Shown: positions 54,997-62,646 of the stretch, piece after piece
Layout of the letters: every line of letters starts with the position of its first letter
How positions within the stretch are numbered: position 1 is the first letter of the stretch
Made by a program: the position numbers and the translations under genes
NCBI RefSeq assembly: GCF_024169315.1
Contig: NZ_JALJWR010000001.1
Coordinates: 5,630,501 to 5,694,500, forward strand
Length of the DNA: 64,000 nt
Direction of reading: 5' to 3'
Source of the DNA: Pseudomonas migulae
GTDB lineage: Bacteria; Pseudomonadota; Gammaproteobacteria; Pseudomonadales; Pseudomonadaceae
Notes under the pieces: model-generated
Told to the model about the DNA's origin: nothing
The model's database searches: none
What the model saw: only the letters and a program-made list of their open reading frames with translations

Positions 54997-55002
54997 GCTA
55001 TT

Positions 55003-55023
55003 TCCCGGTCGACTCGACCGGGA
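55003..55023 (+). promoter_or_regulatory. Hairpin touching the parC ribosome binding site
   Basis: TCCCGGTCG (55003-55011) and CGACCGGGA (55015-55023) form a perfect 9-bp stem around ACT. GGAGGA, the parC Shine-Dalgarno, starts at 55021, so its first three bases are in the stem. No T run follows, so this looks like translational control rather than termination. Confidence 0.5.
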
Positions 55024-55035
55024 GGAACAATCCGA

Positions 55036-55824
55036 ATGAGAGTCTGGGCCGTTGCCAATCAAAAGGGTGGTGTTGGTAAAACCACTTCCTCCATCGCTTT
55101 AGCCGGATTACTGGCCGAGGCGGGCAAGCGCGTGGTCGTGGTCGATCTCGACCCCCACGGCTCGATGACCAGCTACTTCGGTTACGACCCCGACAGCCTG
55201 GAACACAGCAGCTACGACCTGTTCCTGCACAAGGGCAGCGTGCCGCAAGGCTTGCCCGGTCAGTTGCTGTTGCCCACCAGTCACGCGAGTATTTCCCTGC
55301 TGCCGTCGAGCACCGCGCTGGCGACCCTTGAGCGTCAGTCGCCGGGGCAGAGTGGTCTGGGCCTGGTGATTGCCAAGAGCCTGGCGCAATTGTGGCAGGA
55401 CTTCGATTACGCGGTGATCGACAGCCCGCCGTTGCTCGGTGTGTTGATGGTCAATGCCTTGGCGGCCAGTCAGCAATTGGTGATACCGGTGCAGACCGAG
55501 CACCTGGCGGTCAAAGGCCTGGAGCGCATGGTCAACACCTTGGCGATGATCAACCGTTCACGCAAACAGCCGCTGGCATTCAGCATCGTGCCGACCCTGT
55601 TCGATCGCCGGACCCAAGCCTCCCTCGGGACCTTGCGGGTCTTGCGCGACAAATATCCCGAAGAAATCTGGCAGGGCTACATCCCTGTCGATACGCGGTT
55701 GCGCGACGCCAGCCGTGCCGGCGTCACGCCTTCGCAATTCGACGGCAAGAGCCGCGGCGTATTGGCTTATCGCGCACTGCTCAAGCACATGCTGACGCAG
55801 CAATCCGTTGCGCAGGTGGCGTGA
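55036..55824 (+). CDS. parC: ParA-like polar positioning ATPase ParC
   Basis: A 262-residue MinD/ParA-type ATPase. Deviant Walker A is QKGGVGKTTSS (residues 9-19); VVVDLDPHGSMT and VIDSPPLLGVL follow. In the che operon of Vibrio and Pseudomonas this ParC places the chemosensory array at the flagellated pole together with ParP; it is not a chromosome partition gene. The name follows that system, not topoisomerase IV parC. Confidence 0.85.
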   Translation: MRVWAVANQKGGVGKTTSSIALAGLLAEAGKRVVVVDLDPHGSMTSYFGYDPDSLEHSSYDLFLHKGSVPQGLPGQLLLPTSHASISLLPSSTALATLERQSPGQSGLGLVIAKSLAQLWQDFDYAVIDSPPLLGVLMVNALAASQQLVIPVQTEHLAVKGLERMVNTLAMINRSRKQPLAFSIVPTLFDRRTQASLGTLRVLRDKYPEEIWQGYIPVDTRLRDASRAGVTPSQFDGKSRGVLAYRALLKHMLTQQSVAQVA

Positions 55825-55825
55825 G

Positions 55826-56704
55826 ATGAATCGCCCGGTGAAAATCACGTCCCGTCCGCAACTTGCGCTTCAGTCCTATCTGGACAGCTTGCTGATGGAG
55901 GCGACCGAAGAGTTGCCGCCGGAAATCGAAGCAATTCCCGAGGTCGTCGAGGTTGAAGCGGCGCTGGACGAATTCCAGGCCGCGGTGCTTGAAGAGCAGG
56001 CCCGCGATGCGCAGAAACCGGTCGAGAAACCGGTAGCCGTTGCCGCGCCGATCGCAGCGCCCGTGGTGAAAGCCCCGGTGGCGCTGATCGAAGCGCCGGC
56101 GCCGGTTCTGGCGCCCGTCTCGACCATCGCGCCGCTCCTGCAAGCCTTGGTGCCGCCGATCGTCGAAGTTCATCTGCCACCGAGCAACACGCCGCCACCG
56201 GTGGAAACCGACGGTCGTCCTGCCTGGGCCGCCGAGCCGTTCGAATGCCTGTTGTTCGATGTCGCCGGGTTGACCCTGGCGGTGCCGCTGGTGTGCCTGG
56301 GCTCGATTTATTCCCTGGCCGGTCAGGAGCTGACGGCGCTGTTCGGTCAGCCGGAATGGTTCCTCGGGATCCTGCCGAGCCAGGCCGGCAATCTGAAAGT
56401 GCTCGATACCGCCCGCTGGGTCATGCCCGACCGCTATCGCGATGACTTCCGTCAGGGCCTGCAATACGTTATTTCGGTTCAGGGCTACGAGTGGGGGCTG
56501 GCGGTGCATCAGGTCAGCCGCTCGTTGCGCCTGGACCCGAACGAAATCAAATGGCGCAGCCACCGTGGTCAACGGCCATGGCTGGCAGGCACGGTGATTG
56601 AACACATGTGTGCGTTGCTCGACGTTTCCGCGCTGGCCGAGTTGATCGCCAGCGGCGGGGCAAAGCACATGAGCGGCAGCAAGCCGGTCCACAAACCGAC
56701 ATAA
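55826..56704 (+). CDS. parP: CheW-domain array-positioning protein ParP
   Basis: A 292-residue protein. A Glu/Pro/Ala-rich N-terminal half (to about residue 135) that in the family binds ParC is followed by a C-terminal CheW-like domain (FECLLFDVAGLTLAVPLVCL to TVIEHMCALLDV) that joins the array through CheA and receptors. The start ATG 55826 lies one base past the parC stop. cheW follows after 74 bases. Confidence 0.85.
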   Translation: MNRPVKITSRPQLALQSYLDSLLMEATEELPPEIEAIPEVVEVEAALDEFQAAVLEEQARDAQKPVEKPVAVAAPIAAPVVKAPVALIEAPAPVLAPVSTIAPLLQALVPPIVEVHLPPSNTPPPVETDGRPAWAAEPFECLLFDVAGLTLAVPLVCLGSIYSLAGQELTALFGQPEWFLGILPSQAGNLKVLDTARWVMPDRYRDDFRQGLQYVISVQGYEWGLAVHQVSRSLRLDPNEIKWRSHRGQRPWLAGTVIEHMCALLDVSALAELIASGGAKHMSGSKPVHKPT

Positions 56705-56778
56705 CAACACGCGGGGCGAGTGACTTGCCATCGCACCGAACACACACCGCCAGGAGCGGTTTTTCGAGGGGTCAGGGT

Positions 56779-57264
56779 ATGAATGATAAGGCGTCGTCTG
56801 CAAAAGGTTCCGAAGATCCGATCCTGCAATGGGTAACCTTCAAGCTGGACAATGAAACCTACGGCATCAACGTGATGCGCGTTCAGGAAGTCCTGCGTTA
56901 CACCGAAATCGCCCCGGTCCCGGGTGCCCCGAGCTACGTGCTGGGTATCATCAACCTGCGCGGTAACGTGGTCACCGTGATCGACACCCGTCAGCGCTTC
57001 GGCCTGATGAATGCCGAGATCAGCGACAACACCCGGATCGTCATCATCGAAGCCGACAAGCAAGTGGTCGGGATCATGGTCGACAGCGTGGCCGAAGTGG
57101 TTTACCTGCGTCAGTCGGAAATCGAAACCGCACCGAACGTGGGTAACGAAGAGTCCGCCAAGTTCATTCAAGGCGTGTGCAACAAGAACAACGAATTGCT
57201 GATCCTGGTCGAGCTGGACAAGATGATGAGCGAAGAAGAATGGTCGGAACTGGAGAGTATCTGA
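56779..57264 (+). CDS. cheW: Chemotaxis coupling protein CheW
   Basis: A 161-residue SH3-like adaptor linking receptors to CheA. Core signatures: WVTFKLDNETYGINVMRV, YVLGIINLRGNVVTVIDTR and VVGIMVDSVAEVV. GTCAGGG precedes ATG 56779; longer frames upstream run over parP. Confidence 0.97.
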   Translation: MNDKASSAKGSEDPILQWVTFKLDNETYGINVMRVQEVLRYTEIAPVPGAPSYVLGIINLRGNVVTVIDTRQRFGLMNAEISDNTRIVIIEADKQVVGIMVDSVAEVVYLRQSEIETAPNVGNEESAKFIQGVCNKNNELLILVELDKMMSEEEWSELESI

Positions 57265-57657
57265 TTGATTCTCGAGGTTGCGGTCATTGTCCTGTTCCTC
57301 TTCTGGGCAGGCACGCTGGCGATGTTTCTGGCGTACATTCGGGGCCAGCGGCTGATCGCTGCACAACAGGCCCAGGGCGATGCGCTGCGTGATCAGCGCA
57401 TCAAGGACCTGGCCAAGCGCGTTGACGACTATCAGAGCGGCAGCGTGCGCATGGGTGAAGACCTGCACGAACTGCGCGCCGTCGTCGGGCCGTTGCCGGA
57501 CAAGCTGGCTCAGCTTGAACAGCGCGACCCGTCGAGCCTGTCGTTTGCCCAGGCAGCACGCCTGGTCGGAATGGGCGCGAGCGTCGATGAACTGACTCAG
57601 TCCTGCGGGTTGACCCAGGCTGAGGCGGAGTTGATGAGCAAGCTGCACAAGAACTGA
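57265..57657 (+). CDS. DUF2802 membrane-anchored protein
   Basis: A 130-residue protein with an N-terminal membrane anchor (VAVIVLFLFWAGTLAMFLAYI, about residues 4-24), a coiled coil, and a conserved DUF2802 C-terminal helix-turn-helix-like segment (SFAQAARLVGMGASVDELTQ) found after cheW in pseudomonads. A TTG start lies one base past the cheW stop, with GGAGAG at 57252. Function unknown; a polar or chemotaxis accessory is likely from context. Confidence 0.8.
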   Translation: MILEVAVIVLFLFWAGTLAMFLAYIRGQRLIAAQQAQGDALRDQRIKDLAKRVDDYQSGSVRMGEDLHELRAVVGPLPDKLAQLEQRDPSSLSFAQAARLVGMGASVDELTQSCGLTQAEAELMSKLHKN

Positions 57658-57681
57658 TTTTTGCGGTCGCCTGAGACTGCA

Positions 57682-57774
57682 TTCGCGAGCAAGCCCGCTC
57701 CCACATTTGATCTTCAGTGGACACAGATTTTGTGTACGACCGAGATCAAATGTGGGAGCGGGCTTGCTCGCGAA
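57682..57774. repeat. Paired REP palindrome (REPIN), type B
   Basis: Arms 57682-57713 and 57743-57774 are exact inverted 32-base copies (TTCGCGAGCAAGCCCGCTCC head) with a 29-base loop. The same head is at 37497. It sits between two convergent genes, where it may act as a two-way transcript end. Confidence 0.88.
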
Positions 57775-57789
57775 AGCGTCTTTGAAACC

Positions 57790-58119
57790 TCAGTAATCGT
57801 CCCCGCGGTCGGTGATGTCCTTCTCGACCATCAACGCACTCGGATCATGCCCCTGCGGAAACTTGCCCTTCAGGTTCCACGCAAACGCGATGATCTCGGC
57901 AATCGTCCGATACAACTCTTCCGGAATACTGTCCCCCAGCTCCATCCTTGCCAGCAGTTTCACCAGCTCGGCGTTCTCGTAGATCGGCACTTCATAATCG
58001 CGGGCAATCCTGAGGATTTCTTCCGCCAGCTCTTCGTCGCCCTTGGCCGTGAGAGTCGGGGCGTGGGTGCCGTCGTATTTGAGGGCGATGGCCTGGCGTG
58101 GCGTATCGGAATTTCTCAT
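57790..58119 (-). CDS. FlhB C-domain homologue (FlhX-like)
   Basis: A 109-residue soluble protein that matches only the cytoplasmic C-domain of FlhB: IALKYDGTHAPTLTAKG aligns with AVALKYDAEKGGAPMLVAKG of FlhB, and EVPIYENAELVKLLARMELGDSIPE with the corresponding tail. Membrane helices and the NPTH cleavage motif are absent, so it resembles the already cleaved fragment. FlhX proteins elsewhere can partly replace that part of FlhB. ATG 58117-58119 overlaps the stop of the FliK-like gene, so they form a two-gene unit. Confidence 0.85.
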   Translation of the reverse strand: MRNSDTPRQAIALKYDGTHAPTLTAKGDEELAEEILRIARDYEVPIYENAELVKLLARMELGDSIPEELYRTIAEIIAFAWNLKGKFPQGHDPSALMVEKDITDRGDDY

Positions 58120-59690
58120 GCGGTTTCGTCGACCCAGCGTTGTTCGAGACGGGTTTGCGGTCCTTGGGGTGGGGTGCCGTGGTGGCAATCGAGATCGCCG
58201 ACATTCAAGCCTGACGCCAGCAAGCGTTCACGCAGCCCGGCCAGATTGCTCTCGATCAGGCTGGCGGTGTAGGGCCGCTCGGCCCACAGCTGGCTGGACA
58301 GGCTGCCGTTGATCAACTGCGCCTGAATCTGCAGCGGACCCAACGGCTCCATGTCGAACGCCAGATCGACACGCCACAATTGTTGCTTGGGCTCGCGTTC
58401 GTCACGGCGCTCCTTGGGTTGATCTTTTTCGGGAGCTTCCTCGCGCTGGAACTTGACCTGCAACGGCACGATGTCCTGCATGTTGCGCATCGGGATTTCC
58501 AGCTGCCAGGTGCTCATCAGCCGGCCATCGTTGGTGACGCCGGTTTGCTCCAGGCTCGACAGTTGATGGCTTTGCAGGCGTGAAACCGCCGCTGCGGCCA
58601 AACGCAGCAAGTGCTCCAGATCATCTTCGCCGTCCAGGCTTTGCAGGAAACGCTCGGGCAGGGGGAAACCGGTCGGCTGCGGTTTGGCGCTGACCTGACC
58701 GAGCATGCCCAGGGCGCTGCGCACGAAGCTCGGCATCGTCTGGGCCAGGGTATTGGCAGCAATGATCGCGCTGAGGTTGGTATTGGCCGGCAGCCCCTGG
58801 CTCAGTTGCGCGATCAGCTTGAGCAGATCGCCTTTCATGTCTGGGGCCAGTGTCGGATTTTGCCCGGTGAGCAGTTTCGCCTCCAGAAACAGGCCGCTAT
58901 TGGCCAGTGCCAGGGCCAGGCCTTTTGGCGAACTCAGTTGCTGAACGTCCGGCAGGCCGGCGAGCAGCTTGTCCACGACGGCACGCAGGTCGCTGGAGGT
59001 CTGATTCGAGGCGGGCAGGTTTTGCAGCAGTTTCAGCAATCCGTCCAGCGAACCCTGGCGACTTTGTTGGCTGACCAGTTGCTGGGTGACGGCCAATTGT
59101 TCCTGGCGGTTGCTCAGGGGGACGAATTTCAGGGTCTGGGTGTCTTGCACCAGCGCGCTCAATAAAGTGCCGATGCGCAGCGGCGTCGGACTGTCGATGC
59201 TCAGGGTGCTGCCGCTCAGTGACGTGTTGAGCAGGCTCACCAGCGAGCGAAACACCATCGGCTGCCCCGGCACTTGCGGCATCACCTGGGACGTCAGCAC
59301 TTTGCCTTGCAGCAAGGTGCCCACCGGCAATTGTGCCGTGTCGAGGCGGGTGAGGGTGGCGACGCTGGTGGCGATGGCCTGTTGCACGGTGATGGCGAGG
59401 TTGCTCGCCGATGGCTGGGTAATCGCCAGGCTCGTGCCCTGGGGCAACGGCTGATTGCTGGTGGCCTGAACCGTTGTCTGACGGCCACTCTCGAGGGTGA
59501 CCTTGAGCAACAGTTGAAAGGTCTGGTCCGCCTGCTTGAGCGACAGCACTTCAGCCTTGGCGCTCTGTCCGGCAGCGATCAGGCCTTCCATCGGCGAGAG
59601 CAGCTTGAGCAGATCACCGCTCACCACCTGCGGCCGCGACGTCGCGGGCGTGGTCGGTGGTAGCGGGAGGATGTTCATTTCGCCTGTCAT
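58116..59690 (-). CDS. Second FliK-like hook-length control domain protein
   Basis: A 524-residue protein with a long hydrophilic, Gln/Ser/Leu-rich body and a C-terminal Flg_hook domain (LAFDMEPLGPLQIQAQLING and LIESNLAGLRERLLASGLNV). It differs strongly from the fliK at 36125 and is paired with the FlhB C-domain gene. Start is uncertain: ATG 59690 or the in-frame ATG 59678, neither with a strong ribosome binding site. It may modulate the export switch or act on another secretion substrate; no role is established here. Confidence 0.8.
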   Translation of the reverse strand: MTGEMNILPLPPTTPATSRPQVVSGDLLKLLSPMEGLIAAGQSAKAEVLSLKQADQTFQLLLKVTLESGRQTTVQATSNQPLPQGTSLAITQPSASNLAITVQQAIATSVATLTRLDTAQLPVGTLLQGKVLTSQVMPQVPGQPMVFRSLVSLLNTSLSGSTLSIDSPTPLRIGTLLSALVQDTQTLKFVPLSNRQEQLAVTQQLVSQQSRQGSLDGLLKLLQNLPASNQTSSDLRAVVDKLLAGLPDVQQLSSPKGLALALANSGLFLEAKLLTGQNPTLAPDMKGDLLKLIAQLSQGLPANTNLSAIIAANTLAQTMPSFVRSALGMLGQVSAKPQPTGFPLPERFLQSLDGEDDLEHLLRLAAAAVSRLQSHQLSSLEQTGVTNDGRLMSTWQLEIPMRNMQDIVPLQVKFQREEAPEKDQPKERRDEREPKQQLWRVDLAFDMEPLGPLQIQAQLINGSLSSQLWAERPYTASLIESNLAGLRERLLASGLNVGDLDCHHGTPPQGPQTRLEQRWVDETA

Positions 59691-59741
59691 ACGCGGTCAC
59701 AACCTGAGGAAATTGGCCTCTTTAGAGTAGGGCATGGCATG

Positions 59742-59747
59742 TATAAT
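59742..59747 (+). promoter_or_regulatory. Probable -10 element of the ccm operon promoter
   Basis: A perfect TATAAT in a TGTATAATGCC setting lies in the 196-base divergent gap between the FliK-like gene and ccmA. No good -35 stands at 16-18 bases, so it may depend on an activator or the upstream TG. Confidence 0.4.
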
Positions 59748-59886
59748 GCCGCCCGTCTTTCGGAGAGTGACGAAAACATTGCAATTGTTTGACGCAGCTC
59801 TCTAGAACAGGCCGCCAATGCATCTATGCTGCATCTCTTTAGCGGCCGCTCCGCCGCCGACTTGAACCGTAAAGGCCCATGATCTC

Positions 59887-60522
59887 TTGACCAGTCCAGT
59901 CCTGCAAACCGTTGCCCTCGCCTGTGAGCGAGACCTTCGGCTGCTCTTCGAAAATCTCGAATTGAGACTGGCCAGTGGCGAAATGTTGCAAATCAGCGGC
60001 CCCAACGGCAGCGGCAAAACCAGTCTTTTACGTCTGCTGTCGGGTCTGATGCAACCGACCGCCGGTCAAGTGCTGCTCAACGGCCAGCCGTTGAACGAAC
60101 AACGCGGTGAACTGGCGCGCAACCTGCTGTGGATCGGTCATGCAGCCGGCATCAAGGATTTGCTGACGCCGGAAGAAAACCTCAGCTGGCTCTGTGCCCT
60201 GCATCAGCCCGCCACCCATGAAGCCATTCGGGCAGCGCTTGAAGCTGTCGGACTGCGCGGTTTCGAAGATGTTCCTTGCCACACCCTGTCCGCGGGCCAG
60301 CAACGTCGTGTGGCGTTGGCGCGCCTGTATCTGGACAGTCCGCCGCTGTGGATCCTCGACGAGCCGTTCACCGCGCTCGACAAACAAGGCGTGGCGCAAC
60401 TCGAAGAACACCTGGGCGCGCACTGTGAGCGCGGCGGTATGGTCGTGTTGACCACTCACCACACGCTGACCCGGATGCCGGCCGGCTATCGCGACATTGA
60501 TCTGGGGAACTGGGCCGTATGA
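59887..60522 (+). CDS. ccmA: Heme export ABC ATPase CcmA
   Basis: A 211-residue ABC ATPase of the system I cytochrome c maturation pathway; it drives release of holo-CcmE. Walker A GPNGSGKT (38-45), signature [11 protein letters not shown], Walker [13 protein letters not shown]. The TTG start has AAAGG at 59871; no ATG gives the full N-terminus. ccmB overlaps the stop by ATGA. Confidence 0.95.
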   Translation: MTSPVLQTVALACERDLRLLFENLELRLASGEMLQISGPNGSGKTSLLRLLSGLMQPTAGQVLLNGQPLNEQRGELARNLLWIGHAAGIKDLLTPEENLSWLCALHQPATHEAIRAALEAVGLRGFEDVPCHTLSAGQQRRVALARLYLDSPPLWILDEPFTALDKQGVAQLEEHLGAHCERGGMVVLTTHHTLTRMPAGYRDIDLGNWAV

Positions 60523-61187
60523 GTGTTTTCGGCCTGTTGGTCGCCCGTGAGGCTCGCTTGTTGTTCCGCCGTCCCGCGGAGCTGGCCAATCCGCTCGTAT
60601 TCTTCGCGATCGTGGTTTCGCTGTTCCCGTTGGCGGTCGGCCCCGAGTCTCAATTGTTGCAAACCTTGTCCCCGGGACTGGTCTGGGTGGCAGCCCTTTT
60701 ATCGGTTTTGCTCTCGCTGGACGGGCTTTTCCGCAGTGATTTCGAAGACGGTTCCCTTGAACAGTGGGTCCTTTCGCCGCACCCCCTGCCTCTTCTGGTT
60801 TTGGCCAAGGTACTGGCACACTGGGCCTTCTCTGGTCTGGCACTGGTTTTGCTCGCTCCACTGCTGGCGTTGATGCTCGGTTTGCCAACCGCCTGTCTGC
60901 CGGTGTTGCTGCTTTCCCTGTTGCTCGGTACACCGGTGCTCAGCCTGCTCGGTGCGGTGGGCGCCGCCCTGACGGTGGGGTTGAAGCGTGGCGGCCTGTT
61001 GCTGGCGCTGCTGATTCTGCCGTTGTACATCCCGGTGTTGATTCTCGGCAGTGGCGCCTTGCAGGCGGCCTTGCAGGGTATGCCGGCGACCGGTTATCTC
61101 CTGTGGCTTGGCAGCCTGACCGCCCTGGCGATAACCCTGACACCTTTTGCAATAGCTGCTGGCCTGAAGATCAGCGTCGGCGAATAA
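60519..61187 (+). CDS. ccmB: Heme exporter membrane protein CcmB
   Basis: A 222-residue inner-membrane protein with six helices that pairs with Ccm[23 protein letters not shown] is the CcmB N-terminal signature; [14 protein letters not shown] follows helix 2. ccmC starts about 60 bases later. Confidence 0.95.
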   Translation: MSVFGLLVAREARLLFRRPAELANPLVFFAIVVSLFPLAVGPESQLLQTLSPGLVWVAALLSVLLSLDGLFRSDFEDGSLEQWVLSPHPLPLLVLAKVLAHWAFSGLALVLLAPLLALMLGLPTACLPVLLLSLLLGTPVLSLLGAVGAALTVGLKRGGLLLALLILPLYIPVLILGSGALQAALQGMPATGYLLWLGSLTALAITLTPFAIAAGLKISVGE

Positions 61188-61250
61188 TGAGGTCTGGTCA
61201 TTTTTTGATCAGTAAAGACCCTTGGCTCTTCAAAGCGAAGAGCAACCGTG

Positions 61251-62018
61251 ATGGAAACTGCAATGAACTGGACCTGGTTTCATAAGCTCGGCTCACCCAA
61301 ATGGTTTTACGGCATCAGTGGCAAACTGCTGCCGTGGCTGAGCATTGCCGCGTTGCTGCTGATTGGCGTCGGCGTCGTTTGGGGCCTGGCCTTCGCGCCG
61401 CCTGACTACCAGCAAGGCAACAGCTTTCGCATCATCTATATCCACGTTCCGGCCGCCATGCTGGCGCAGTCCATCTACGTGATGCTGGCGGTGTGCGGGA
61501 TCGTCGGGCTGGTGTGGAAGATGAAACTGGCCGACGTCGCCCTGCAATGCGCGGCCCCCATCGGTGCCTGGATGACCGCCGTGGCGCTGGTCACCGGCGC
61601 GATCTGGGGCAAGCCGACCTGGGGCTCGTGGTGGGTCTGGGATGCGCGACTTACGTCCATGCTTATTCTGCTGTTTCTGTACTTCGGTCTCATTGCGCTG
61701 GGCAACGCCATCAGCAATCGTGACAGCGCGGCCAAGGCCTGCGCGGTACTGGCGATTGTCGGCGTGATCAACATCCCGATCATCAAATACTCGGTGGAGT
61801 GGTGGAACACCCTGCACCAGGGTGCGACCTTCACCCTTACCGAAAAACCGGCAATGCCGGCCGAGATGTGGCTGCCACTGCTGCTGACGGCGCTGGGTTT
61901 CTACTGTTTCTTCGGTGCCGTGCTGCTGCTGCGCATGCGCCTTGAAGTGCTCAAGCGCGAAGCCCGCGCCAGTTGGGTAAAGGCCGAAGTGCAGAACAGT
62001 CTGGAGGCCGCTCGATGA
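61251..62018 (+). CDS. ccmC: Heme exporter protein CcmC
   Basis: A 255-residue six-helix membrane protein that loads heme onto CcmE. The tryptophan-rich WWD-type segment is [13 protein letters not shown], with flanking heme-ligand histidines [12 protein letters not shown] and [12 protein letters not shown]. Start may be GTG 61248, ATG 61251 or ATG 61263; the last gives the common [13 protein letters not shown]. It overlaps ccmD. Confidence 0.95.
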   Translation: METAMNWTWFHKLGSPKWFYGISGKLLPWLSIAALLLIGVGVVWGLAFAPPDYQQGNSFRIIYIHVPAAMLAQSIYVMLAVCGIVGLVWKMKLADVALQCAAPIGAWMTAVALVTGAIWGKPTWGSWWVWDARLTSMLILLFLYFGLIALGNAISNRDSAAKACAVLAIVGVINIPIIKYSVEWWNTLHQGATFTLTEKPAMPAEMWLPLLLTALGFYCFFGAVLLLRMRLEVLKREARASWVKAEVQNSLEAAR

Positions 62019-62191
62019 GTTTTGCTTCATTCGGCGACTTCCTCGCCATGGGCCAGCATGGCCTGTATGTCTGGTCAGCCTATGGCATCTGCCTGGTAGT
62101 GTTGGCTCTCAACGTGGCGGCGCCGGTCCTGGCCCGCAAGCGGTATCTGCAACAAGAGGCGCGTCGTCTGCGCCGGGAGAACGGCAAGTGA
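62015..62191 (+). CDS. ccmD: Heme exporter protein CcmD
   Basis: A 58-residue single-helix protein ([20 protein letters not shown], about residues 13-32) with a basic C-terminus that stabilises the CcmABC-CcmE complex. ATG 62015 overlaps the ccmC stop by ATGA and its stop overlaps ccmE. Confidence 0.93.
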   Translation: MSFASFGDFLAMGQHGLYVWSAYGICLVVLALNVAAPVLARKRYLQQEARRLRRENGK

Positions 62192-62643
62192 ATCCGCTGC
62201 GCAAAAAGCGTCTTATCATCATTCTCGCGATCCTGGTGGGTGTCGGCGCTGCCGTCGGCCTGGCCCTGAGCGCCCTGCAGCAGAACATCAACCTGTTTTA
62301 CACCCCGACGCAAATCGCCAATGGTGAAGCACCGCAGGACACGCGCATTCGTGCCGGCGGCATGGTCGAGAAAGGTTCGCTGCAACGGTCCGGCGATTCG
62401 CTGGACGTGAAATTCATCGTTACCGACTTCAACAAATCCGTGACCATCAGCTATCGCGGGATCCTGCCGGATCTGTTCCGCGAAGGGCAGGGCATCGTCG
62501 CCCTGGGCAAGCTCAACGCTGACGGCGTGGTGGTGGCCGATGAAGTGCTGGCCAAGCACGATGAAAAGTACATGCCGCCTGAAGTGACCAAGGCCCTGAA
62601 AGACAGCGGCCAGTCGGCACCCACTCCAGCAAAAGAGGGCTAA
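62188..62643 (+). CDS. ccmE: Periplasmic heme chaperone CcmE
   Basis: A 151-residue membrane-anchored heme chaperone. Anchor at residues 8-28, OB-fold domain, and the covalent heme site H124 with Y128 in [15 protein letters not shown] start 62188. Its heme passes to CcmF and then apocytochrome c. Confidence 0.96.
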   Translation: MNPLRKKRLIIILAILVGVGAAVGLALSALQQNINLFYTPTQIANGEAPQDTRIRAGGMVEKGSLQRSGDSLDVKFIVTDFNKSVTISYRGILPDLFREGQGIVALGKLNADGVVVADEVLAKHDEKYMPPEVTKALKDSGQSAPTPAKEG

Positions 62644-62646
62644 TTG

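Noticed and set aside
55036..55824. Chromosome or plasmid partition ParA
   Set aside because: No parB or parS-like gene adjoins it; its place between motD and a CheW-domain gene fits the chemosensory ParC instead.
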